Below are positions 39,710-57,369 of a stretch of 64,000 bases of DNA, in pieces. The notes below the pieces were generated by a model, which was not told where the DNA came from, did not search any database, and saw nothing but the letters and a program-made list of their open reading frames with translations. This DNA is from Actinernus sp. WN-2022 (lineage: Eukaryota > Cnidaria > Anthozoa > Actiniaria > Actinernidae): the NCBI GenBank assembly GCA_030867875.1, contig JAOWCC010001589.1, positions 86,885,537 to 86,949,536 on the forward strand. The letters run 5' to 3'. Each line of letters starts with the position of its first letter. Position 1 is the stretch's first letter. The translations under genes were made by a program, and so were the position numbers.

Positions 39710-42700
39710 CTTATATTATAGCCACACATGTAGTATCTAATATTAGCAGTGCTATAAATCTTATCATTGTCATTATATTTAGTAGGCATGGCCTTTTGTA
39801 ATTCAGCTTTTTTACATAGCTGTATATTTGAGGCTAAATGTAATTTAGGCATAGTTAAAGAACCAGTGACTACTGGGAGCCCTGTGGTGTGCTCGCGTGG
39901 CCCTGGGGTTGGTTTAATCCAGGATCATGCTTTTGTGTTGTTGCTCGTGGCTCGGAGTTCTAGAGTGCTTGCAAGTTGCTGTTACGGTCAGATGGACTTA
40001 TAACTCCCATCTGTGCAGTGGATGCAATGTTATCATAGTTGCAGCTAACAGGTCCAACCTGGGTCCTTTATTCCTGCTTCTGGATGAGGCCCCTTCCTAA
40101 CAAAGGGAAATTGATCTATCATGGGCCTCTACTCTTCTCACAGCTCCTGCATTGGAGTGGCTTCAGGTACTTCATTGGCCGGGTTATCAGAGTCTCAGAT
40201 CCAAATCCTCGGGCAATGGTCTAGTGATGCCTATTAGCTTTATATTCACTTAGCCCCAGCAGTGTGACTGTAAGTGCCTCTCAGCTGCTGCAGCCTTGGC
40301 TTTTGTTTGTAAATATTGGTTTGGTCCAGACAATTGGAGTGTTCCAGTAGTTTGGCGTTGCTGTGCTGCTGTCTCGTCTGCTTCCCTGCTTCCTTCATGG
40401 CTGAGTGGTAAGCTGTTGGGCAGAGTGGTTGAACCAAGATGCCCCACTCATCAGTTTTGTGTAACAGAGGTTGTGTTGTTCTTCCTCATACACCTGGACA
40501 ATTGGGAACATTCCAGTAATTCTGTGCTGTCTGCTGTCTAGTACCATCATAGCTGTTTTAGGAGTGGAGTGGTTGATCCGGGATACCCTACTCATCTAGT
40601 TTTGTGTCTGTGGATGTGTTCTTCCACATATAGCTTGGGCAAGACAATGTATTGGGAGTATTCCAGTAATTATATGTGGCTGTGCTGTTGCTGTCCCACT
40701 TCGTCATAGCTTCACGGTAGCTGGTTGGAACTGTGATGCCCAACTCATCTATTTGGCGTTACTGTGGATGTGTGGTTTTCTGACACTCATCTAATCTTCA
40801 CTCAGAACCAAAGCAGAGGATGTCTGTGCTCAGGTCAGGGGTTTGAACCATTCACTGCAAATGGACTGGGGTTGCTTGGTGTGGGTTAGCTAGTTACCTA
40901 GTCCCTTCCAAGGCGTGACTACTAGGTAGCTCTCAGCTCTGCTCATCTACATGTACCAGAGACATAGCCAGAGGGGGGCCCAAGCCCCCCCTTTCGTAAA
41001 AAAAAACACAACTGAAAAGTAGCGGCACAGTAATGCACCTAATAAGCTATTAGTGATTTACAGGGAGTCAGTGAACAATGCGACAGTCTTACTGTAAAAG
41101 GTTGGTGACTGAAAACTGAGATGTACCTGAATAGACGAGACTGGTGCGAAAGACTGCATTCTCTATGTAAGAGAGTACTGCACTCGAGGATTTGGTGATG
41201 AGTGGTGGAGTGCACCCCACCCCAATACACAAAATGCTGGCTATGCCCCTGTGTACAGCACCAAAGCAGAATGTCACTGTGCCGTGTTTGGGAGCTGGGG
41301 CCACTCCCAGCAAATGGCACTCTTCTACAGCAACTTCTAGCTCTTGCAATAGTCATCAGGTATTTCTTAAGCAGAAAAGGTCTGCTTCAGGTGGGGGGCT
41401 AGGGCCATAAATCCCAGCGAATGGGCTGGAGTCACCTGGTTCGGATAGCTAGTTGCCTAGTTCCTTCCAGACTGGGACTATCGCCTAGCCCCCATGCTGC
41501 TTGCTGTGCATGGGATGGGGCTGGGGACACTTCCAGCGATTGCCAGGTCAATTGGTTTGGGTTAGCTAGAAGCCTAGTTCCTTCCAAGGTCATGTCCAAC
41601 TCCCAGCCCCCAGCTGTGCTCATCTATGGTCCCAGAGCAGAAGGTCCACGCTCATGCTTTGGGGGCTAGGGCCATTCTCAGCGAATGGTCTTGGGTCGTT
41701 TGGTTCAGGTCAGCTAGATGTCTAGTTCCTTCCAAGGCTGTGACTATCGCCTAGCCCCCCTTGCCACTTGCAACAGTTATCTGTCTATTGGAGGTGACAG
41801 TTGCTTACAACAGCTCCTTGGTTGCTAGTGTGTAAGCCCATCATTTGTCAGGCATTCAGGACAGTGTGTTTCGTCTTTGGTGCTCTGGGCTGTGGACAGT
41901 CCTTGTTCGGCTCGCTTTGGCTTGTTTGGGCTGTTCGGTTGTCAGGGTTACCTGGCAGGCGAGCTCTCAAGCACACTGTTGCAACCTTGGGCACTGAACT
42001 TCCAACTTAGAGTATTATTTTTCATGTGGTCTTTGTTCCGATTTTGAAGTAGCTGGATATTTAAACAAGGCTAAATGTAATTTAGGCATGGTTAAAGAAC
42101 CAGCGATTACTGGGGGCCCTGTGGTGTGCTCACATGGCCCTGGGGTTGGTTTCATCTGGGACCATGCTTTTGTGTTGTTGCTCGTGGCTCGAAGTTCTGC
42201 TTGTCAGTTGCAAGTCGCTGTTATCACTCGTGGCTTTCCGTCCCTCTCTTCCTCCCTCTCTTGTCCACTTTTATGTGACCCAGTGCACTGGGCTGTTCGG
42301 TTACCAGGGTTACTACATTGTTTAATACAACTTTTTAAATCATTAATATTGAATTCCACAAAATCTTCAACCCTTCGTTAGCCAGTCAGCATGCAAGTTT
42401 GCGTTGTGCTATGGTATTCTACAGTATGTATAATATTTGGCTTGATTGCAAAATCCCCCCCTCCCACGATTATATTATTTTGTTGTCTCAGGTTATGTGT
42501 ATCAGGCATTATTGCTGCTGCAGCGAGCGAGCCTGAAGCGAGCGAGCAAGACAGCAGTTCTAATCTGTAAGCGGGTCCAAATCTCAATTTCTTTTTTACC
42601 ACAATGCATCACTTCTATTGTCTTTTTTTACCACACTGCTTTGCACGGATCTGATCATCACGTGACATTACACAAGGTGGAATCTGCATTGTTTGAGCTA

Positions 42701-44315
42701 ACTACGTTCAACCGTTCTTTAATGCATTTCTGTGTATGCAATCCTTGTGTAATCATGAATTTGTTGAAGTGTAGACGTGTAGGCAAACTCTTTCTAACTC
42801 TGTGTGAACTATCAGTTTCCTGTTATCAAGATGGTGAGCAGCAAATAATTTTCTTCTATTGGCTTCGATAAAGTCAAGCAGCTGGTTCAAATTACAATTC
42901 ACATTTACAATTACATTCTCAATTACAGTTGATTTCCGGTGTTTAAACTTCACCGGGGAGAACAGCAGTTTGTTGTGCTGGGAATCTTAAGAAAATGTCG
43001 GGAATTGGTAGGCTCAGGGAATTTATCGGGAGATCGTTGATATGTCGGGACAAAATGAAAATAAATCTTGACAACTTTTGAGTTACACACCACAGCTCAA
43101 ACAGGATTAAGTTGCACGATTGCCCAAAAACTACAAAATATATTCATCTAACACCTTGGCATTTTTAGCACCCAGTAACCTGCCAAAGTGCTACTGTAGG
43201 TTCTCTTCTAATACACTTCCTTAACTGAGCGGAGCAGCATTCACTACCTGTTAGGTATACTAGTAAATATCTTATATTTTGTCACATAAAAATTTTATAA
43301 ATTGAGATTAGGGTTTGAATCGCACGGTGTATTTGCAAAATCTTCAAGTAATTCATCGGACTATGCGATTCAAGGAAATTCACATGCCTGACTCGGTAAT
43401 TCCATGTTAAATTGCACTCGAAAAACCGATATCACCCTCGTCGAAGCGACTCGGGCGATATCGGTTTTCTCATGCAATTTAATGTGGAATTACCTCGTCA
43501 GGCATGTGATTTTCCTATAGTATCATGTGAATTGCGCATCTCAAGGGTATCACAAATCAAGGGTATTGCAGATCAAGCAAATCAAGGGTATCACAGGAAC
43601 CAATCATGAGAATCAAGGGTATCGAGCATCGCACCAATCAAGGGGAATCAAGGGTATTGCATATCAAGGGTCACAGGAATCTAGGTTATTTAAGGATCAA
43701 GAGCATCACGCATGCACGGAGATCGGTATCTTGCTCTGTAATTAACATTCAGTGCTTGGGGAGGATATTCTGTAATTTAGTATTTAAGTTTAACATAAAA
43801 TTATTAGGATAATTTAATTTAGTATTTAACATAAAATTATTAGGATAAAAATGCCACAATAATAATGAGAAACGATCAAGTATACCGACACTTCCATTAC
43901 AGAACCCGACCATGTCAACGATCAGATGTCATGTCAACAAATTAGCCTCAAGTAAAAAAACTAATCAATGACAATGGCCGGAGTAGTGGAGAGTGACGTT
44001 CTACTTCTAAAAATCACGCCACATTCAGCCGATGGTCATCAAACAAGTAAATAATTATTTCTCACCTCTTTCCAGCCTGGTGTGACTTTTTAAAACGTGA
44101 GCTTCGTAATCTCTATCGCTGACGCCGTCAACCGGTAGAGAAGGGCAAACGCCATTACGACCGTATCTACAAACAAAGGATCCTCCTTCCTTCGAGCAGT
44201 GAGACTGGCGCAAATGTGCACTAAAATCGTTCGGAGTTCGGAAGATTTTCTTGTTAGAGCATACGCCACATGTTTGCCACGGCCTTGTCTCATTTGAATC
44301 AGCAGTTCTTAACAT
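6349..44315 (-). CDS. VPS54: VPS54, GARP complex subunit (25 coding exons)
   Basis: VPS54 is a subunit of the GARP tether, which captures endosome-derived vesicles at the trans-Golgi. Coding exons in transcript order: 44315-44066, 38343-38066, 36875-36761, 36026-35992, 34567-34412, 30877-30735, 29649-29550, 25187-25045, 24452-24320, 23710-23603, 22955-22909, 22832-22730, 18939-18806, 18692-18566, 16359-16178, 12865-12786, 12276-12238, 12142-12070, 11569-11464, 11347-11260, 10127-10006, 9695-9615, 9522-9415, 7584-7490, 6511-6349. Every junction is GT-AG with matching phase, giving 1002 aa (human about 977). Landmarks include DFFTRTWG (about 138-145), TFNSVLPW (about 240-247), YQISLRSEDFF (from about 292), FHEERK (from about 676) and a C-terminal LEEVWKTV segment. 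The start is the first ATG after an in-frame TAG. Residues 16-78 form a Cys/His zinc-finger-like module. It is divergent from RAD51. Identity is from similarity to the family as I know it. Confidence 0.95.
7126..7261. repeat. Foldback element in VPS54 intron 24
   Basis: Inverted arms of about 35 bp begin GGCCATTTAGACGATGTTGC and recur inverted ending at 7261. They share the inner block AGAACAATAG. It looks like a miniature DNA transposon. No target duplication is evident. Confidence 0.6.
7652..7839. mobile_element. Miniature inverted-repeat element hosting a foldback insertion
   Basis: Ends ATTGACTGAGTGGGA (left) and TCCCTCTCAGTCAAT (right) are inverted copies. The element is interrupted by the 81-bp foldback at 7735-7815. 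Removing that insertion and one copy of its 9-bp flanking repeat restores continuous sequence, so this element is the older of the two. Confidence 0.6.
7735..7815. mobile_element. TAGCCTG foldback element, 81 bp, 9-bp target duplication
   Basis: A near-perfect hairpin with arms of about 36 bp starts TAGCCTGAATTTCAGCCGTC and ends with its reverse complement. It is flanked by GTTCGGCCG at 7726-7734 and 7816-7824, an exact 9-bp duplication. The arms match both ends of the 921-bp element at 21527-22447, so this is a collapsed member of the same family, essentially two ends head to head. Confidence 0.9.
7874..9110. mobile_element. DNA element with one terminal repeat expanded to a minisatellite
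   Basis: The outer ends AGGAGCCCATAAC (7874) and its inverse ending at 9110 define inverted termini. The inner parts also pair: GTCACAGCG then ACAAGTT and TATTTTTAGA on the left, with the inverse near 8060-8110 on the right. The left arm contains one degenerate copy of the sequence that on the right has become 31 tandem units. It lies in VPS54 intron 23. No transposase is present and the target duplication is unclear. Confidence 0.75.
8097..9093. repeat. Minisatellite, 31 copies of a 32-bp unit
   Basis: The unit is TGTGACATAGGCCTAGTATG followed by YGGGATGGACGC, repeated 31 times with an exact 32-bp period and no indels. Variants are limited to C/T at TATGYGGG (a CpG site), ACATAGG versus ACACAGG, and one ACATTGG. 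Reading the variants in order, units 13-21 are identical in pattern to units 22-30. This gives a 9-unit (288-bp) higher-order repeat. Confidence 0.98.
9242..9320. repeat. Interspersed repeat, inverted partner at about 13220-13300
   Basis: CGGCGGCCATGTTTAATCCC, then CCAGGAGTATAAAAACCTTTG and ACTCGTTCTGAAA, recur in opposite orientation near 13220-13300 with a few differences. The two copies lie in different VPS54 introns about 4 kb apart. They may be ends of separate miniature elements. Confidence 0.6.
10190..10922 (+). repeat. Tandem array of a SINE head (7 x 92 bp) plus SINE tail
   Basis: Seven copies start at 10190, 10282, 10374, 10466, 10559, 10650 and 10742. Each contains an A-box-like block GAGCTGTGGCGCAGYGCGTAAGC and ends GGACGCGGCGTCAT plus ATAATAAT. 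The last copy runs straight into ATGCGAGTTGAG and a tail with GGAGAATGC and GATCATTAGCAGGATC, matching the body of SINEs elsewhere in the window. The tRNA-like head has therefore been amplified while the tail stayed single. It lies in VPS54 intron 20. Confidence 0.85.
10970..11095 (+). repeat. Second copy of the SINE tail
   Basis: GTGTGTTGTAAATATTGAATG through GGAGAATGC and GATCATTAGCAGGATCTGC repeats the tail at 10840-10922 with substitutions. It appears to be a partial tandem duplication. Confidence 0.6.
11618..11890 (+). mobile_element. tRNA-derived SINE with a 26-base C run
   Basis: The head shows an A box (GGTTGGCGCAGTAGTAAC), a GGGTTCG B-box remnant, and ATGTGAGTTAGG comparable to other SINE bodies here. 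A homopolymer C run occupies 11728-11753. The tail ends with repeated AGCTGTA and ACTCAGCCTGCT. It lies in VPS54 intron 18, close to exon 19. Confidence 0.7.
12856..13016. repeat. Two-copy tandem duplication over the exon 16 acceptor
   Basis: An 81-bp segment starting CAATATCAACCTACGG occurs at 12856 and 12937. The first copy contains the functional acceptor and the first bases of VPS54 exon 16 (exon begins at 12865). The second is an upstream decoy with the same CCGTAG acceptor on the minus strand. Confidence 0.85.
13802..14442 (-). mobile_element. LINE remnant: C-terminal part of reverse transcriptase ORF and 3' tail
   Basis: A minus-strand frame (about 14442 to 13951) encodes the region after the reverse transcriptase palm: YGFLCWGSCN, LESLNRIHYRAARI, WKPLNYYYNLRLACFVHKC and GTRLWNSL are typical of CR1/Jockey-like LINEs. 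The reading frame is intact to its stop. The 3' end on this strand has an ATT-rich tail (13802-13826). The element is 5'-truncated and lies in VPS54 intron 15. Confidence 0.85.
14976..16145. repeat. Cluster of nested foldback elements
   Basis: Several palindromes are stacked here. 14976-15116 begins CACTTAATGACTG and ends with its inverse. 15337-15405 is a hairpin with GCGCGC arms. 15477-15666 has arms of about 75 bp containing TTTCTATAGAGTTATAGAAAC. 16005-16110 repeats the family of the first palindrome. The block TTGTTACTTAGCCATAAGTT (15223-15249) recurs inverted at 16119-16145, bracketing the last three. No transposase was found. It fits nested miniature foldback transposons in VPS54 intron 15. 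Confidence 0.75.
16456..16563. mobile_element. TAGCCT foldback-family element, 108 bp
   Basis: The ends are TAGCCTAC (left) and TTCAGGCTA (right). The flanks TAGCAAAAA (16447-16455) and TAGCAAAGA (16564-16572) match at 8 of 9 positions, like a target duplication with one later change. An internal hairpin CCTGTGG...CCACAGG is present. It lies about 100 bp upstream of VPS54 exon 15 in intron 14. Confidence 0.55.
16620..16930 (+). mobile_element. SINE interrupted by a foldback insertion
   Basis: A B box (GGTTCGATTCCC) and a tail with CCTCCCTCCACAAAAACGAG belong to a tRNA-derived SINE. The foldback at 16650-16769 sits between the 5' part of the head and the B box. Removing it with one copy of its 9-bp repeat restores GGGAGCTGGAGTGGCACAGG. 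Confidence 0.6.
16650..16769. mobile_element. TAGCCTG foldback element, 120 bp, 9-bp target duplication
   Basis: The left arm TAGCCTGCTTGCAGGCT, then GTTGATTT repeats and GGGCTCTGGTTGATTT, is mirrored by the right arm ending AGCCTGCAAGCAGGCTA. The flanks GAGCTGGAG at 16641-16649 and 16770-16778 are identical, a 9-bp duplication. The arms are unrelated to those of the 7735 element beyond the terminal TAGCCTG. Confidence 0.88.
16990..17240 (+). mobile_element. tRNA-derived SINE
   Basis: The A box GGTTAGCTCAGTGGTTAAGC and B box GGGTTCAAATCCCGG are followed by CACTCAGGGTCTTAAAATAA and GGTTAGACCTTCACGTC. The same body appears on the minus strand at 45800-45990 and, with a modified head, at 17388-18330. 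These three copies define one SINE family. Confidence 0.8.
17388..18330 (+). repeat. SINE with its head amplified to 12 tandem copies
   Basis: The unit contains CTCAGTCAGTAATAAAGCACC, ATGCAGTCTGATGTACCGAAG and usually GTTTTGATCTATAGACCACC. Copies of CCATGCAGTC begin at about 17411, 17473, 17541, 17609, 17677, 17745, 17807, 17875, 17943, 18005, 18073 and 18135, so spacing is 68 or 62 bp. The 62-bp form lacks GGTTTT. The array exits into ACCACCACTCAGGGTCTAAA and the same SINE body as at 17060, so the unit is the tRNA-like head. It lies in VPS54 intron 14. Confidence 0.85.
18912..19533 (-). repeat. 69-bp tandem array copying the exon 13 splice acceptor
   Basis: About nine copies with a 69-bp period begin at 18912, 18981, 19050, 19119, 19188, 19257, 19326, 19397 and 19466. 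On the minus strand each carries TTGTAG followed by GTGTTACATAGAAGTATAG, the acceptor and first 28 bases of VPS54 exon 13 (exon 18939-18806). The copy next to the exon body is the functional one. The others lie upstream in intron 12 as decoys. Confidence 0.9.
20250..21085. repeat. Complex inverted-repeat block
   Basis: GATACAGAATTCTAATAAGCCC occurs near 20292 and again near 20983, each next to palindromes built on ATTCTGTATCATTTGATACAG. A hairpin at about 20353-20416 pairs ATCTTTATCC and ACAAACTCG with their inverses. Segments near 20500-20530 and 20812-20855 (TTTAGCGTCC versus GGACGCTAAA) are also inverted. It is probably nested non-autonomous DNA transposons. Exact ends are not resolved. 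Confidence 0.5.
21527..22447. mobile_element. TAGCCTG long-inverted-repeat element, 921 bp, 9-bp target duplication
   Basis: The termini TAGCCTGAATTTCAGCCGTC and the inverse at the right end extend inward with only short mismatched patches, including GACGTCTGAATTCAATAGCC and ATAATGCCGTCCAGTGATGTCA mirrored on the right. Arms are about 95 bp. GTGGTCAAT flanks both sides (21518-21526 and 22448-22456). No transposase frame is visible, so it is non-autonomous. It is the full-size relative of the 81-bp foldback at 7735-7815. Confidence 0.92.
23165..23450. repeat. Three-copy tandem repeat in VPS54 intron 10
   Basis: CTCTCAAAAGCATTTACACTC and the next 35 bases occur at about 23165, 23254 and 23375. 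Spacing is unequal because an extra segment lies in the second interval. Confidence 0.85.
23757..24015. repeat. Three-copy tandem repeat in VPS54 intron 9
   Basis: ATGGGATATCAGGCACAGGA and the following TATGATCAGCAGTTTACACT recur near 23760, 23887 and 23990 with divergence. The last copy is truncated. Confidence 0.8.
25472..27398 (+). mobile_element. pogo/Tigger-type DNA transposon, decayed
   Basis: The inverted ends are CCATATTTACCCATGTATAA (25472) and the inverse ending at 27398, flanked by TA at 25470-25471 and 27399-27400. TA target duplications are the hallmark of the Tc1/mariner-pogo superfamily. The right end has three tandem copies of the 17-bp GTATTATACATGGGCAC, where the left has one. 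It lies in VPS54 intron 7. It carries a single broken transposase gene on the plus strand. Confidence 0.9.
25747..26989 (+). pseudogene. Broken pogo-like transposase
   Basis: The pieces read as a Pipsqueak/CENP-B-type DNA-binding region, then a DDE catalytic domain. 25747-25900 has KLRIITFAEKNGNRAAEREF. After a frameshift near 25880-25900 the next frame has RAARGRKAAWPEMEADLLAW and a CENP-B-like helix-turn-helix (GSFKAGNHWCQRFLKRNNLS). NMDETPLTFDMP near 26250 holds the first catalytic aspartate. A TGA at 26294-26296 interrupts, the same frame resumes (GEKTVKIHTTGNEKNRITVV), and another shift follows near 26490. GGLTSLLQPLDLCLNKPFKD and an acidic C-terminal tail end it near 26989. It is not functional. 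Confidence 0.85.
27690..28150 (-). repeat. Interspersed repeat shared with 55910-56475
   Basis: Blocks such as CTTCTCAAACATCCAAGGAGG and CTATGCAATTTAGACCCGATAA appear in inverse orientation near 56050-56120 and 56190-56250 with substitutions. The element is non-coding. Confidence 0.55.
28160..30734. other. VPS54 introns 6-7 with no other feature
   Basis: Apart from exon 7 (29649-29550), this stretch is AT-rich and shows no recognisable gene. The octamer TACATGTA is frequent near 29300-29800 and at 30385. Confidence 0.5.
32160..33650 (-). other. Unrecognised block with several minus-strand open frames
   Basis: Three open frames (33629-33135, 33093-32785, 32818-32498) lie in succession on the minus strand in VPS54 intron 5. 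Base composition is richer in GC than its surroundings. I recognise no domain. The frames do not join as exons of VPS54, whose phases already fit without them. It may be an old transposon body. No function is proposed. Confidence 0.35.
33880..34195. repeat. AT-rich microsatellite block
   Basis: Runs of AATAATAAATACT, then (ACATACTAAT)n, then AATAAATAAATA occupy most of the stretch between VPS54 exons 5 and 6. Confidence 0.95.
34906..35469. mobile_element. DNA element with inverted repeats of about 200 bp
   Basis: The left arm starts AGTGCCTATCACCCTTTTGC and includes GACCCATGACCG and GCCTGGGTCGAAACCTGGGT. The right arm is its inverse ending GGGTGATATGCACT. TTAA lies immediately outside both ends (34906-34909 and 35466-35469), compatible with a TTAA-type insertion. 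The centre (CATTAATGCATTATTCTCCATGGC) matches 46900-46950. It is non-autonomous and lies in VPS54 intron 4. Confidence 0.8.
35832..35930. repeat. Perfect 42-bp-arm palindrome
   Basis: ATTATTCACCTCAGTGTTGG through GGATATTTACC is mirrored exactly around a loop of about 15 bp. It lies between VPS54 exons 4 and 5. TTTAA occurs on both sides at slightly different distances. Confidence 0.85.
38422..38476. repeat. Hairpin, 18-bp stem
   Basis: TTGAGATAAAATACATCT at 38422-38439 is the exact inverse of 38459-38476, with a 19-base loop containing TACATGTA. It sits about 80 bp upstream of VPS54 exon 2. Confidence 0.7.
39330..39702 (+). mobile_element. tRNA-derived SINE with a long body
   Basis: The A box GGTTAGCTCAGTTGGTAGAG and B box GGGGGTTCGAATCCCGG are followed by a body of about 280 bp that ends GGCGCTATATAAATG and (ATT)n. 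The ATT tail resembles that of the LINE at 13802-14442, compatible with mobilisation by such a LINE. It lies in VPS54 intron 1. Confidence 0.85.
39829..42330 (+). repeat. Composite repeat block in VPS54 intron 1
   Basis: A unit beginning CTAAATGTAATTTAGGCATR followed by GTTAAAGAACCAGYGAYTAC occurs at about 39833 and 42070, and a third copy lies at 59152. Between them, CTAGTTCCTTCCAAGG-type blocks recur at about 40897, 41454, 41573 and 41719, so part of the interval is a diverged tandem repeat. It is non-coding, more GC-rich and G/T-biased than its surroundings. Confidence 0.65.
43381..43508. repeat. Palindromic foldback, 128 bp
   Basis: CACATGCCTGACTCGGTAAT through TTAAATTGCA is mirrored on the right, with an inner hairpin AACCGATATC...GATATCGGTT and a small TCG-rich loop. 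GGAAA flanks both ends, inverted. It lies in VPS54 intron 1. Confidence 0.75.
43540..43700. repeat. Short degenerate tandem repeat (ATCAAGGGTAT)
   Basis: The motif ATCAAGGGTATYGC/CAC recurs irregularly about eight times. Open frames here are artefacts of the repeat. Confidence 0.8.
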
Positions 44316-45111
44316 ATTCGAAGTCAAATTCTCGACTTCCTAACCAAAAACATACAAGGACCAACGAGGAAACTCGCCGTTAATAAGTAATGTCTCGTAT
44401 TAAATACTCTTACATTGTGTAGATTCATTGAAAAATGGCAATGTTAAATTTGTCACTGGGTCCAGAATATATGCTGCAACTTCCAGAGCTTTTACGGCCC
44501 TGGAAGTCCTAGTTCATGTTCAAAATCTTGCCTTAAATTGGAGATCATTCGTCTTCAACTTTTACCCAGCCATAGCTCCATAGTTCACCAAAGTGTAATC
44601 ATTTCATCAATGGTCAATCGATACTTTGTCGTAAATCCCCTCCCCTTAAAAAGTGATAGAAATATTTGACTGGTATGGAGAATTTTAATACTAACTAATA
44701 AAATCGTTTTTTTTTTTTGCTTTTAGTTTTTGTCGGAAAGACATGTCTCAGTTTGGTAAGTTTTAAAACTTAACATACGGCTGTAAATATATGATAAAAC
44801 GGGATCCCTGTGTATTTTACTGTGAGACTCGGACACTAATCGGCTTCACTCGAACACTGCTGATTGGCCGGATAACAGCCGATAAGTTTTCTTATTGATA
44901 CCATATTTGGCAAAGAAACAACCCTCCCGCGCAGTTTGAAAATCTTGAAGACGAAGCTCAGATCAGAAGGGGAACTTTTCTTTGGTATTTCCTCGCCGTT
45001 TCTTAATCCCAAGAGTTTTGAGTGTTACACATACTTTAGTTAGTCTCTGTAGCATTATATTCCTGGAGTTTCAGGCATATCGGGGGAACGTTAACGCATA
45101 AAAACGGAGAA
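44316..45111. promoter_or_regulatory. Intergenic region between divergent VPS54 and RAD51
   Basis: The two start codons are 796 bp apart and face away from each other, so this interval must hold both 5' untranslated regions and probably both promoters. ATTGGCC (44862-44872 region) is a CCAAT-like motif in inverse orientation. No TATA box at a convincing position is seen. A shared bidirectional promoter is inference from spacing alone. Confidence 0.55.
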
Positions 45112-55600
<10,489 letters not shown>

Positions 55601-55909
55601 GAAGCTCCACACAGATGGCTGTGTGTGATGTGTATGCACATCCCCATTGCCATGAGATGCTACAGGCTTACTCCACAGAGACATTGTTAGTGAACAGTCT
55701 GAGAAAAGAGAGATATTCCCTGAGAGGTACATGTATATATTCCTGTATTTCACCACAAGGAAAGGACAGTTATTTCTGATGGAAGTAAAACTAATCTGCA
55801 TTTTACATAATAATTATTATAATTATGGAACAGAACTGTTGCTTTTGAGCTTTGTTTCTGCTTCTAATGTAAATCAAACCAGTACATGTATGTGAAGATG
55901 GCTTATCAA

Positions 55910-56475
55910 AAATGAGAGAGACAAAGGGAAGAGACCTGCCATGGTTTGCATGGGCCTTGAACAGTCATGAGAGAGACAAAGGGAAGAGACCTGCCATGGT
56001 TTGCACGGGCCTTGAAAAGTACTTGCATTTTGGCAGATTAGGTTTTATCCTTGAAAAACCCTTGAATTTTTACCAAAACTCCTTCAATTTTGTTGATACT
56101 TCCTTGGATGTTTGAGAAGACAGGAAAACAGCCTTATGTTTGCCTCAAAAAGAGAGTTATATATCACTGAATGATTCTTTGTGCAAACAAGTCAGATAAA
56201 GGGTGTTACATTGGCTCTAAATTGCGTAGAATTTCGAGGTCATTAATATGTGCCTGTACAAAACAAGTACTTGAAAAGTGTGGATTGTCCTTGATAAGTC
56301 CTTGAAGAAAAAGTTATGAATTTCGTATGCTTTCTTTGATATACTGCCTCCACAACCGTGGATGAGCCAAATGAGTTATGAAACCGTTTTTTACTGGAAT
56401 GCGTAAGGCACAAACCTTCATGTTGCAGGTAACCCAATGCATGCACGAAAAGAGGTCTCTTCCCTTTATCTTGAG
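55910..56475 (+). repeat. Interspersed element with inverted ends after RAD51
   Basis: AGAGACAAAGGGAAGAGACC occurs twice in tandem (55916 and 55973). A diverged inverse (GGTCTCTTCCCTTTATCTTG) ends near 56475. The interior matches 27690-28150 in reverse. It lies 300 bp past the RAD51 stop codon. Confidence 0.6.
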
Positions 56476-56479
56476 ATCT

Positions 56480-57369
56480 CTGCTAGCATGGAACCCACCC
56501 CCAACCATCCTGTAGGGTAATTTAAGTGGATTTATTGTGCAGTGATATGTAATAATAATAGTGTACATTTCTGTTCTAATTACATGCTATACTGACAAGT
56601 AGTAAGTTATATTTTTCATGTAATAATATAACGTGTCAAAAGAATTAAAAAATATATAAAAAGGCATGCATGTATGATGACCTGTTGTACATCTATAAAT
56701 TAAATGGTTCCCTGAGCTAAAATACCAAATTCACTTACAAATTAATGTACATTATATTTAAGATAATAATTTGCCTTAAATGAAACACTAAATTTAAAAA
56801 ATAATAAATAATGTTCATTGTAAATATGATTTTACAACATCCACTTTCAGTATATATGCTTCACTTGTCACACACAAAGGTTTCAATGTGAGGCTGTGGG
56901 GTAAATTAATTAATTCTATTCTCGGAGAAAATAATATATTTAATTTACCCTAGAGCCTGACATATATTGAAACATTTGTGTGTGATGAGAGAGAGGCACA
57001 TATCAATAGTGGGTTATTGGAAACTGGTACAACTGACAGGCTTTACTTTATTTAATGGTAGCAATATTACATTTGTATATTCTCCATCATGGTTTAATTG
57101 TTTGCAATTCCAGTATGAAGCCTTCAGAAATACACATACTATGTCCATATGTTTAATTAAAATGAATATATATTCACCATTATATGGCTTTTTTGCAAAT
57201 ACATATAGGAAAATACCATTTTAAATATTTCACAGCAATTACATTGTACAAACCAATGTTTCATTTCATACCCTTCATCTAAAAAAATATGTAAATCTGA
57301 CATTTGTTTCTTGTGGTGCCTTGTTACATCAATGAGGATAAAACCAAAGTCCTTTGAGTCTAATCCCAC
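56480..57369. other. Convergent intergenic stretch
   Basis: This AT-rich interval separates the RAD51 and SLC46-like 3' ends. A minus-strand AATAAA at 57047-57052, 318 bp past the SLC46-like stop codon, is a candidate polyadenylation signal. Nothing else is recognised. Confidence 0.45.

Noticed and set aside
43412..43812. Small open frames of 65-72 residues
   Set aside because: They are generated by the ATCAAGGGTAT repeat and a foldback element.
44316..44327. VPS54 start at a TTG giving four extra residues
   Set aside because: TTG is not an expected start here. The first ATG in the open frame is at 44315, preceded by an in-frame TAG.
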